Shown here: positions 6,627-11,674 of the stretch, piece after piece
Numbering within the stretch: position 1 is the first letter of the stretch
How the letters are laid out: the number at the start of each line of letters is the position of its first letter
Origin: Erythrobacter sp.
GTDB taxonomy: Bacteria > Pseudomonadota > Alphaproteobacteria > Sphingomonadales > Sphingomonadaceae
Direction of reading: 5' to 3'
Assembly: GCA_003483125.1 (NCBI GenBank)
Contig: DMWU01000167.1
Span: forward strand, 1-11,674
DNA: 11,674 nucleotides
Notes under the pieces: model-generated
The model's database searches: none
What the model saw: the letters and a program-made list of their open reading frames with translations, nothing else
Told to the model about the DNA's origin: nothing
Translations under genes and position numbers: made by a program

Positions 6627-7396
6627 TCCGCGCAGTAATTCCGGCGCTAATTCTTTCTTTCATCGCCATTCCTGCGAAAGCCGAAGATTCGAGACTGGTC
6701 GAGTTTGAATACGATCCTGCCGAGATTGTCCGGATTGAAGGAAAAGCACGGGTCCAGGCGACAATTCGTTTCGGCGAGGACGAGGTGATCGAGAATGTCG
6801 CGATTGGCGACAGCCAGGCTTGGCAGGTCACACCCAACAAGCGCGCGAACCTGCTATTCGTCAAGCCGCTTGCCGATAACGCCGTCACAAATATGACGGT
6901 AGTTACCAGCCTGCGCACCTATCTCTTCGATCTTGTGGCCAGTCCGCGCAACGAGCCTGTCTACATGCTCAGCTTCACTTACCCCGAGGTGGTGGTGGAA
7001 GAGCCAGAGGCCGAACTTGCAGCGGTAGGCCGTGCCAATGCGACAGAGTTGGCGGCCGTCCGCGATCCCTATGCCGTCGTCGATCCCACCCAATTGAATT
7101 TCGAATGGGCGAGCGAAGGCGAGGCAGCTCTGTTTCCGACGACCATCTTCGACGATGGTGAGGCGACCTATATGACATGGGGCAGTAGTGCCGCTGTGCC
7201 TGCCATTCTGATCAAGGATCATGAAGGGACAGAAGGGCCCGTGAACTTCACTGTGCGTGGCGATACGATTGTGGTCGATGGTGTACCACGCGAATTTGTC
7301 TTGCGATCAGGCGAAGAGATGGCGCGCCTGGTGAATAATGGCCCCGAGCGTACGGATGATGCGGCAAAGATGGCCCAGATGGCGGAGGCGAAATAA
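6623..7396 (+). CDS. virB9: VirB9/TrbG/CagX outer-membrane-complex protein
   Basis: VirB9 builds the periplasmic and outer-membrane core of the T4SS with VirB7 and VirB10. The 257-residue product starts with a Sec signal peptide: MIR, a hydrophobic core (~4-17) and a probable cleavage after AKA (residue 20). The mature N-terminal domain shows the family pattern: Y-D-P-x-E-I-V near 30-36, an IRFGEDE(V)I strand, then the strands around NLLFVKPL and the RTYLFDL strand (~96-102), as in CagX/VirB9 proteins. A Glu/Ala-rich linker (~115-150) leads to the C-terminal beta domain (~158-240: FEW, TTIFDDG, WGSSAAVPAI, then VDGVPREFVLRSG), which binds VirB7 in known systems. The ATG overlaps the virB6 stop (ATGA). 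No small lipoprotein gene for VirB7 is visible beside it. Family confidence is high. Confidence 0.9.
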   Translation: MIRAVIPALILSFIAIPAKAEDSRLVEFEYDPAEIVRIEGKARVQATIRFGEDEVIENVAIGDSQAWQVTPNKRANLLFVKPLADNAVTNMTVVTSLRTYLFDLVASPRNEPVYMLSFTYPEVVVEEPEAELAAVGRANATELAAVRDPYAVVDPTQLNFEWASEGEAALFPTTIFDDGEATYMTWGSSAAVPAILIKDHEGTEGPVNFTVRGDTIVVDGVPREFVLRSGEEMARLVNNGPERTDDAAKMAQMAEAK

Positions 7397-8481
7397 TGCG
7401 CTTAGCAATGCGACTTCCAGCAAAGAAAACCGGCGATCACGATCCGCGCGATGGTGAATCGGCGGAGGTTATCGATCTCGCCAGCCGGACGGCCTACCCT
7501 GCGGTCACACAACGCAAATCGGGTTCCGATGCGCTTGGCCTGGCTGCTGGCGTGGCCATTGTCGCGCTACTCGGGGCTGTAACCTTGTGGAGCATGAATT
7601 CCGCGCAGCTACCCGAAGCTGAAGGCGTTGGCGGAGCCGCCCCGGCGGTGCAGCCCGCGGTTCAACCTGCCGAAGTTCCTGCGCCTGAACCGACAATTCA
7701 ACCGGAACCGGAACCGATATTGGCTCCAGCTCCTTCAGCCGGTGCCCAGACTGCACCAGCAATAAATCCCTATGCCAATCCAACAATGGTTTATGATACT
7801 TCGCGCGCGACGGCGACAGAGGTAGTTCCTTCGACAGCCGCTGCAGCCGAAGTACCGGCCACGAGCGGGCTGACAGGTTCGGCAGCCGAATTCGCAAGCA
7901 GGATCGGTGGGGTGGGTGGCGCACCTGCTCAGGCATCAGCCATGGTCAATCCCACCACCACCGTGACGCAGGGCACGCTGATCCCTGCGGTGCTTGAAAC
8001 GGCAATCGATACCGATGTGCCGGGTTATGTGCGCGCAGTGGTGAGCCAGGACGTGCGCAGTTTTGATGGCACGGAAGTACTCGTACCCCGTTCCTCGCGC
8101 CTGATCGGCCAATATCAGTCCGGCCTGCAAGGCGGGCAGAAGCGCGCCTATGTGATCTGGACGCGCTTGATCCGACCAGATGGTGCGTCGGTGAACCTTG
8201 CCTCGCCAGCTATAGCATTTGATGGCACGACTGGCCTTGCCGGCGAGGTAAAAAGCAATTTCTTCAAGCGCTTCGGTTCTGCACTATTGCTGTCCGTCGT
8301 GGGCGGGCTTTCGACGATAGCATCTGGCGGGACTTCGGTGGTGCTTGGCGGTGCAGGGCAGTCTGCTGCGGCCTCTGCAATCGAGCAGGATGGCAAGATT
8401 GGCCCAACAGTCAGGGTCGGCATTGGTGCCCCTATCCGTGTCTTTACCGCACGTGACCTAGACTTCTCTTCGGTGATGTGA
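7396..8481 (+). CDS. virB10: VirB10/TrbI T4SS core protein
   Basis: VirB10 spans both membranes and couples ATP use at the inner membrane to the outer-membrane channel. This 361-residue protein has the expected order: a charged cytoplasmic N-terminus (1-46), one transmembrane helix (~47-67), a Pro/Ala/Glu-rich periplasmic linker (~80-160, with repeated PEPE and AVQP units) and the TrbI beta-barrel domain (~190-361). Family landmarks are visible: GTLIPAVLETAIDTDVPGYV (193-212), VLVPRSSRLIGQY (228-240), and a hydrophobic antenna segment after NFFKRFGSALLLS (288-300) that would cross the outer membrane. The C-terminus RVFTARDLDF matches the usual ending. The length is on the short side but complete. 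It overlaps virB9 by one base (TAATG) and virB11 by four (GTGA). Confidence 0.92.
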   Translation: MRLAMRLPAKKTGDHDPRDGESAEVIDLASRTAYPAVTQRKSGSDALGLAAGVAIVALLGAVTLWSMNSAQLPEAEGVGGAAPAVQPAVQPAEVPAPEPTIQPEPEPILAPAPSAGAQTAPAINPYANPTMVYDTSRATATEVVPSTAAAAEVPATSGLTGSAAEFASRIGGVGGAPAQASAMVNPTTTVTQGTLIPAVLETAIDTDVPGYVRAVVSQDVRSFDGTEVLVPRSSRLIGQYQSGLQGGQKRAYVIWTRLIRPDGASVNLASPAIAFDGTTGLAGEVKSNFFKRFGSALLLSVVGGLSTIASGGTSVVLGGAGQSAAASAIEQDGKIGPTVRVGIGAPIRVFTARDLDFSSVM

Positions 8482-9506
8482 CGCACATGAGCGCGGACAT
8501 TCATCCACTGCCAAACGAAGGCGGTACATCTCCAAAGGGAGCGGGCGAGGACGGCAGCGTCTATCTGGACGCCTATCTCGCGCCGTTCAGGCAATGGCTC
8601 GACCGCGACACCGTGACAGAGATTATCGTGAATCGTCCGGGCGAGATCTGGATCGAAGATGCAAGCGATCCCGGGATGAAGAAGCTTGATGCGCCTGAGA
8701 TCAACGACAAGCTGATCCAGCGCTTGGCTGAGCAGGTAGCCCGCGTAAGCCACCAGGGCATCAATCGCGAACATCCGCTTTTGGGCGCAACCCTGCCGGG
8801 TGGCGCGCGTATCCAGTTTTGCGGACCGCCCGCCTCGCGTAAGCATTGGGTGATGGCGATCAGGCGGCATCGTCGGCTCGACCTACCGCTCGATGCCTAT
8901 GATACGGGCCCGCTGAAAGGCGAGACTGGCGTTAAATCGCGTGACGCTCAGGCGGAACCTATTGCCTATTTGCGGGAGGCGATCCGCCAACGGCGTACTA
9001 TTCTGATTTCTGGCGGTACCAGCACCGGCAAGACGACCTTCCTCAATGCCATGCTCGGCGAAATTCCCAAGGGCGAGCGCGTGGTATTGGTTGAAGATAC
9101 GCCTGAACTACGCCTGCCCGGCGAGAATGGCGTCGGGCTTGTCGCGGTAAAGGGCGAATTGGGCGAGGCCAAGGTCAGCGCCAACGAGCTGCTGCAGGCG
9201 GCGTTGCGGTTGCGCCCTGATCGTATCGTCCTGGGTGAGTTACGCGGTGCTGAGAGCGTCAGCTTCCTGCGCGCCATCAACACGGGCCATCCGGGTAGTT
9301 TTTCGACCATCCATGCAAACAGCCTGCGCGGCGCGTTGGACCAGCTTGCACTGATGGTAATGCAGACCGGCATTGGTCTGACGCGCGATGATACCATCGC
9401 TTATGCGGCATCAGTGATCGATGTGATCGTTCAGCTTGGCCGCGGAGAGGATGGCAAGCGCGGTATTACCCAGATTGCCGAAAGCAAAGCACTCCTCGAC
9501 AACTGA
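8478..9506 (+). CDS. virB11: VirB11 hexameric traffic ATPase
   Basis: VirB11 is a cytoplasmic hexameric ATPase of the secretion-ATPase superfamily that drives T4SS assembly and substrate transfer with VirB4. All key motifs are in place in this 342-residue protein: the N-terminal domain with TEIIVNRPGEIWIE (47-60), Walker A GGTSTGKT (179-186), Asp box VEDTPEL (205-211), Walker B RIVLGELRG (249-257) and His box GHPGSFSTIHANS (270-282). Length is normal. The GTG at 8478 overlaps the virB10 stop (GTGA) and is preferred for coupling; an ATG at 8487 is an alternative that removes three residues. It is the last T4SS gene visible; only 14 bp separate it from the convergent transporter gene. Unlike VirB4 it appears intact. 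Confidence 0.93.
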   Translation: MTHMSADIHPLPNEGGTSPKGAGEDGSVYLDAYLAPFRQWLDRDTVTEIIVNRPGEIWIEDASDPGMKKLDAPEINDKLIQRLAEQVARVSHQGINREHPLLGATLPGGARIQFCGPPASRKHWVMAIRRHRRLDLPLDAYDTGPLKGETGVKSRDAQAEPIAYLREAIRQRRTILISGGTSTGKTTFLNAMLGEIPKGERVVLVEDTPELRLPGENGVGLVAVKGELGEAKVSANELLQAALRLRPDRIVLGELRGAESVSFLRAINTGHPGSFSTIHANSLRGALDQLALMVMQTGIGLTRDDTIAYAASVIDVIVQLGRGEDGKRGITQIAESKALLDN

Positions 9507-9509
9507 CTG

Positions 9510-9523
9510 TAGCCTTTTGGCTA
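9510..9523. terminator. Small hairpin between convergent virB11 and yhhQ
   Basis: TAGCC-TTTT-GGCTA forms a 5-bp stem with a four-base loop, covering the short virB11/yhhQ gap and the yhhQ stop codon. There is no T-run on either side, so it would be a weak terminator at best. No other termination signal is visible between these convergent genes. Confidence 0.25.
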
Positions 9524-10288
9524 GCCCTCCCGAGGCTCTTCATGTGCGAAGGGCGAGAAGTTCGTATCTGTGTCGTAAAGGTCAACGCCCTCGCGCTGCT
9601 TAAGGAAGTTGACTGCCGCATAGGTGACCGGAGTTAGTACCGCCTCCCACAAGACCTTGAGCAGCCAGTTGGTCACCATGACGATCATCACGTCGCGCGT
9701 TTCCCAAATGCCTAGGAATGCGATTGGGTAGAACAGCATGGAATCGACGCCTTGACCGACCACGGTTGAGCCGATTGTGCGGCTCCATAGCGCCTTACCC
9801 CTGGTCCAGATCTTCATTTTCGCGAGGACGAAGGAGTTGACGAATTCGCCCGCCCAAAAGGCGATTATGGATGCGAGTACGATACGCGGGACCAAGCCGA
9901 ATACTTGCTCATATGCGCCTTGTCCGCCCCAGCTTTCAGCCGGAGGCATGGCAACCACGGCCCAGCTCATGAAAGCCATGAAGATCATCGCGGCAAAGCC
10001 CGTCCAGATCACGCGCCTTGCGCGGGCATAGCCATATACTTCGGTCAGGACGTCGCCGATTACATAGCTGACCGGGAAAAAGAGTATGCCTGCGCCGAAA
10101 ATGAACATTCCGTCTGCGGCAGGCCACCAGCCTTCGGGCCACCATGATATCTCGATCACAGATAGCTTGGCGGCTCCGATTATGTTCGAAAGCAGCAATA
10201 TCGCGACGAATGCTGCCATTACCAAATCATAGTAACGGAACGATTCCGGATGCTGTGATGCCGGTAGCGGTGTTTGCGAATTTTCCAT
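9521..10288 (-). CDS. yhhQ: Queuosine precursor transporter, YhhQ/VUT family
   Basis: This 255-residue inner-membrane protein belongs to the VUT (vitamin uptake transporter)/YhhQ family, which imports queuosine precursors such as preQ0 or preQ1 for tRNA modification. Family traits seen: the opening SFRYYDLVMAAFVAILLLSN (residues ~15-34), the VSYVIGDVLTEVYGYARARR segment (~73-92), the aromatic VIWTGFAAM helix, and the later GEFVNSFVLAKMKIWT stretch (~147-162), followed by RTIGSTVVGQGVDSMLFYPI (~170-189) and NWLLKVLWE (~211-219). About six hydrophobic helices are expected. Length is normal. The ATG at 10288-10286 has only a weak AGG-like site upstream, and I see no preQ1 riboswitch in the 59 bases before the tRNA. 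It is convergent with virB11 and divergent from tRNA-Arg; nothing ties it to the T4SS. Confidence 0.9.
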   Translation of the reverse strand: MENSQTPLPASQHPESFRYYDLVMAAFVAILLLSNIIGAAKLSVIEISWWPEGWWPAADGMFIFGAGILFFPVSYVIGDVLTEVYGYARARRVIWTGFAAMIFMAFMSWAVVAMPPAESWGGQGAYEQVFGLVPRIVLASIIAFWAGEFVNSFVLAKMKIWTRGKALWSRTIGSTVVGQGVDSMLFYPIAFLGIWETRDVMIVMVTNWLLKVLWEAVLTPVTYAAVNFLKQREGVDLYDTDTNFSPFAHEEPREG

Positions 10289-10347
10289 GATTGAGTGCCT
10301 AACGTGATTTGATTGCGAGGCAAAGCACGCTAATGGCGGTCATGCGC

Positions 10348-10424
10348 GCGCCCGTAGCTCATCTGGATAGAGCGCGAGACTTCTAATCTTGAGGCAGCAG
10401 GTTCGAGTCCTGCCGGGCGCGCCA
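10348..10424 (+). tRNA. tRNA-Arg (anticodon TCT)
   Basis: A complete 77-base cloverleaf with encoded CCA. The acceptor GCGCCCG pairs with CGGGCGC, followed by discriminator G and CCA. The D-stem is GCTC/GAGC. The anticodon stem CGAGA/TCTTG has one G-U pair and the loop CTTCTAA with anticodon TCT at 10382-10384, reading AGA. The T-stem GCAGG/CCTGC encloses TTCGAGT. All invariant positions look normal. Such tRNA genes are common integration sites for mobile elements, but I see no second copy of its 3' end in the window. Confidence 0.97.
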
Positions 10425-10427
10425 GCC

Positions 10428-10453
10428 ATCATGCACCAATGAAGATGCATGAT
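10428..10453. other. Perfect 8-bp inverted repeat after tRNA-Arg
   Basis: ATCATGCA (10428-10435) and TGCATGAT (10446-10453) form an 8-bp stem with a ten-base loop, starting four bases after the tRNA CCA and ending at the stop codon of the convergent NUDIX gene. There is no T-run on either strand, so it is not a classical intrinsic terminator. It may help 3' end formation or processing of both convergent transcripts. Confidence 0.35.
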
Positions 10454-11235
10454 TATCCGCGGACCAGGTTTTCAAGTAGCTCGGCTGTGACCGGATAACC
10501 TGCATCTTCCATGATACGAAGCATGGGTTCGCTGCCGGATGTGTCGACTTGCGGAACAATGGTCTTGATCGGGATAGCTTCTGCTTGAGCTTTCGTCTCT
10601 TCATAGCTGGCAAATTGCGCCAGCCTTTCGAGGTTTCGGCGCGTCGGGAAGATCACCTTGATGTCACCCGTTTCGGCTGAAGCAAGCGCATCCTTGGCCG
10701 AAGTCCAGAACAGATGCGTATTCTCTGAAAGGTCGGCGGCGATTTCAACCGCACCTGTACCCAGATTGGTAAGGTAAAAGCGCGTGTCGTAGACGCGCGG
10801 GAGCCGTTCGTTCTTAGGGAACCAGCGGGCAAAAGGCGTGAGTTGGGAAAGGTTTATGTCCCATTCGAATTCTTCCAAAACCGTTGAAAGGCTCTTCGAC
10901 TCAAGAAGCCTGTCACGGGCTGCGCGGGCTATATCGGCATCGACTTTCCCCTTCAGCCCGATGGCGAGCCCGGTTTCCTCCAGCGTTTCGCGGATCACCG
11001 CAATCTGGTGCGCAGCCTCGTCTATCTCCATTTCGCCCTCAAACTGGCTTGCCAGCTCGAAATCTTCCGGATCGACGCGGCCACCCGGGAACACAGCCAT
11101 TCCACCGGCAAAGACCATGTTGCGAGAACGGATTGTCATCAGGATTTCAGGAGGCCCGTCCTGCGGGCCATTGCGAAAGATGATTACTGTTGCGGCGGGA
11201 ATGCCAGTTGGCTGCGCTGGGTTATCTGAACTCAT
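10453..11235 (-). CDS. NUDIX hydrolase (NUDT19-like box spacing)
   Basis: NUDIX enzymes hydrolyse nucleoside diphosphates linked to other groups. This 260-residue protein has the family start with a beta strand (AATVIIFRNG, 14-23), then ILMTIRSRNMVFAGGMAVFP (31-50) and the Nudix box in expanded form: FPGGRVDPEDF at 49-59, an insertion of about 15 residues, and REtlEEtGL at 82-90. The catalytic REx2EE glutamates (Glu83, Glu86, Glu87) are present. The insertion inside the box and the longer length recall NUDT19/coenzyme-A-diphosphatase-like proteins rather than small MutT; the substrate is uncertain. I chose the ATG at 11235; a TTG immediately upstream is less likely. There is no Shine-Dalgarno, and a weak promoter (TTGCAA, 17 bases, AATAAA; plus-strand 11242-11270) would place transcription start at or beside the ATG, suggesting a leaderless message. 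It is convergent with tRNA-Arg. Confidence 0.85.
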   Translation of the reverse strand: MSSDNPAQPTGIPAATVIIFRNGPQDGPPEILMTIRSRNMVFAGGMAVFPGGRVDPEDFELASQFEGEMEIDEAAHQIAVIRETLEETGLAIGLKGKVDADIARAARDRLLESKSLSTVLEEFEWDINLSQLTPFARWFPKNERLPRVYDTRFYLTNLGTGAVEIAADLSENTHLFWTSAKDALASAETGDIKVIFPTRRNLERLAQFASYEETKAQAEAIPIKTIVPQVDTSGSEPMLRIMEDAGYPVTAELLENLVRG

Positions 11236-11318
11236 CAAATTTTTATTGAGACAAGCATTGCCGATTGCAACTGATAATATGAGGATGAGTGTCGGAAAAT
11301 CTTACAATTAATGGAATG

Positions 11319-11337
11319 TTCAATTTTTGTTAACCAT
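11319..11337 (+). promoter_or_regulatory. CtrA-like box
   Basis: The sequence TTCA-N7-TTAACCAT differs at one base from TTAA-N7-TTAA and contains the extended half-site TTAACCAT known from Caulobacter CtrA targets. It lies about 80 bp upstream of the NUDIX start on the other strand and about 35 bp upstream of the sigma-54-like element. The surrounding DNA is A+T-rich, so chance occurrence is a real possibility. Confidence 0.3.
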
Positions 11338-11351
11338 CAAAGTCTCGAAAA

Positions 11352-11386
11352 AGCGGTGGTTTCCGCTATTTGGCACAAGAAATGCA
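11352..11386 (+). promoter_or_regulatory. Sigma-54-like -24/-12 promoter preceded by an inverted repeat
   Basis: TGGCAC at 11371-11376 and ATGCA at 11382-11386 place GG (11372-11373) and GC (11384-11385) exactly twelve bases apart, the spacing required for sigma-54; the only core mismatch is ATGC instead of TTGC. A start near 11397 is predicted. Just upstream, AGCGG (11352-11356) and CCGCT (11363-11367) form an inverted repeat with a six-base spacer that might be a protein-binding site. No good sigma-70 pair is visible for the same transcript. Seen directly as motifs; function inferred. Confidence 0.35.
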
Positions 11387-11396
11387 TACATTGGGG

Positions 11397-11504
11397 CAAT
11401 ACCCCGAATGGTCTTCGGATATTGAGGCGGGTATCAGTTGTCTCCTGATCCCGCCTCCCCGTATCAAAAACCGCCCCTGACATGGTCACGGGCGGTTATT
11501 TTTT
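11397..11504 (+). ncRNA. Putative small RNA with three hairpins ending in an intrinsic terminator
   Basis: No protein can be encoded in this gap, yet the plus strand holds three consecutive stem-loops: CCGAA/TTCGG (11404-11418), a strong GAGGCGGG/CCCGCCTC stem extended by ATCAG/CTGAT with one bulged T (11424-11457), and a terminator (11466-11504). A C-rich single-stranded linker (CCCG-like, 11458-11461) follows the second stem. With a start predicted near 11397 the transcript would be about 108 bases, typical of a bacterial sRNA. I cannot assign it to a known Rfam family. An alternative is that the hairpins belong to termination or 3' processing of the minus-strand glutaredoxin message, for which the terminator also works. 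Confidence 0.4.
11466..11504. terminator. Strong bidirectional intrinsic terminator
   Basis: CCGCCC-C-TGAC-ATG-GTCA-C-GGGCGG forms a long, nearly symmetrical stem with one C-C mismatch (11471-11495). It is followed by TTATTTTTT on the plus strand and preceded by AAAAA, which gives a T-run on the minus strand. It can end the putative plus-strand RNA and the grxD message from the right. Confidence 0.85.
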
Positions 11505-11545
11505 GGAAGATTCCGATGTAGCTACCGACCGGATGGCGGCAGTTA

Positions 11546-11674
11546 TCAGGCTTTAGCCACTGCCTTTTCGTCCAGCATTTGCTGCAATTCGCCAGCTTCG
11601 AACATTTCCATCATGATGTCGCTGCCGCCCACGAATTCGCCCTTCACATAGAGCTGCGGGATGGTGGGCCAGTC
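11546..11674 (-). CDS. grxD: Monothiol glutaredoxin, C-terminal part (runs off window)
   Basis: The frame reads from the right edge to a TGA at 11548-11546, giving 42 residues. It starts [20 protein letters not shown] and continues [14 protein letters not shown], the C-terminal landmarks of CGFS-type monothiol glutaredoxins (Grx4/GrxD): the W-P-T-I-P cis-proline element, the YVKGEFVGG glutathione-binding turn and the GGSD motif. These proteins bind a [2Fe-2S] cluster with glutathione, often with BolA as partner, and act in iron-sulfur cluster trafficking. The CGFS active site lies outside the window. The gene points toward the terminator at 11466-11504. Confidence 0.93.
   Translation of the reverse strand, partial: DWPTIPQLYVKGEFVGGSDIMMEMFEAGELQQMLDEKAVAKA

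Noticed and set aside
7640..7760. Short tandem repeats in virB10
   Set aside because: They encode the Pro/Glu/Ala-rich periplasmic linker usual for VirB10, not an independent repeat element.
8148..8870. Minus-strand open frame (240 codons) opposite virB10 and virB11
   Set aside because: It spans the virB10/virB11 overlap, where both sense proteins have clear family motifs; its translation resembles no protein I know.
10289..10347. A preQ1 riboswitch upstream of the queuosine-precursor transporter
   Set aside because: The 59 bases between the transporter start and tRNA-Arg contain no preQ1-I-like hairpin with an A-rich tail; only a loose GCCT/AGGC pairing is present.
10348..10424. tRNA-Arg as the attachment site of an integrated T4SS element
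   Set aside because: No second copy of the tRNA 3' end, integrase or excisionase is visible in the window, and yhhQ lies between the tRNA and the virB genes.
1..11674. CRISPR array, insertion sequence or phage genes
   Set aside because: No regularly spaced direct repeats, transposase motifs, terminal inverted repeats or phage structural genes are visible.

Overview
The window looks like a chromosomal segment of an alphaproteobacterium, most likely Sphingomonadales (an Erythrobacter- or Sphingomonas-like organism). I base this on recalled resemblance of the VirB-type ATPases, the Hpt/nucleotidyltransferase/sensor-kinase neighbourhood and the queuosine-precursor transporter to proteins of that order; no database was searched. 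G+C is moderate and appears to rise around position 3900.

Layout. Positions 1-355 (minus) hold the N-terminus of a membrane-anchored protein that runs off the left edge. A 70-bp divergent promoter region follows. From 426 the plus strand carries an operon-like series: a small Hpt-like protein without its phospho-accepting histidine, a nucleotidyltransferase-like protein with a C-terminal membrane domain, an unrecognised helical protein, and then a long gene at 2971-5457. That gene is the centre of interest. Its first ~315 residues look like the N-terminal part of a sensor histidine kinase (sensory region plus a DHp-like helical hairpin), while residues ~316-828 are the C-terminal ATPase part of VirB4. 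The kinase has lost its ATP-binding catalytic domain and VirB4 has lost its N-terminal domain, yet the reading frame is intact. A type IV secretion (T4SS) block follows with tightly overlapping genes: virB6, virB9, virB10 and virB11. No virB1, virB2, virB3, virB5, virB7, virB8 or virD4 is visible.

From 9521 the content becomes housekeeping: a YhhQ/VUT-family queuosine-precursor transporter (minus), tRNA-Arg(TCT) (plus), a NUDIX hydrolase (minus) and, at the right edge, the C-terminus of a monothiol glutaredoxin (grxD, minus). The 310-bp gap between the last two holds a strong bidirectional intrinsic terminator, two upstream hairpins and a sigma-54-like -24/-12 element, which together suggest a small RNA gene on the plus strand.

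How it fits together. The simplest reading is that a deletion or recombination joined a resident signalling operon to the distal half of a T4SS operon. The remaining virB genes are then transcribed from the signalling operon's promoter, which carries a CtrA-like box. Whether this is a decaying T4SS, a functional chimera or an assembly join cannot be decided from the sequence alone.
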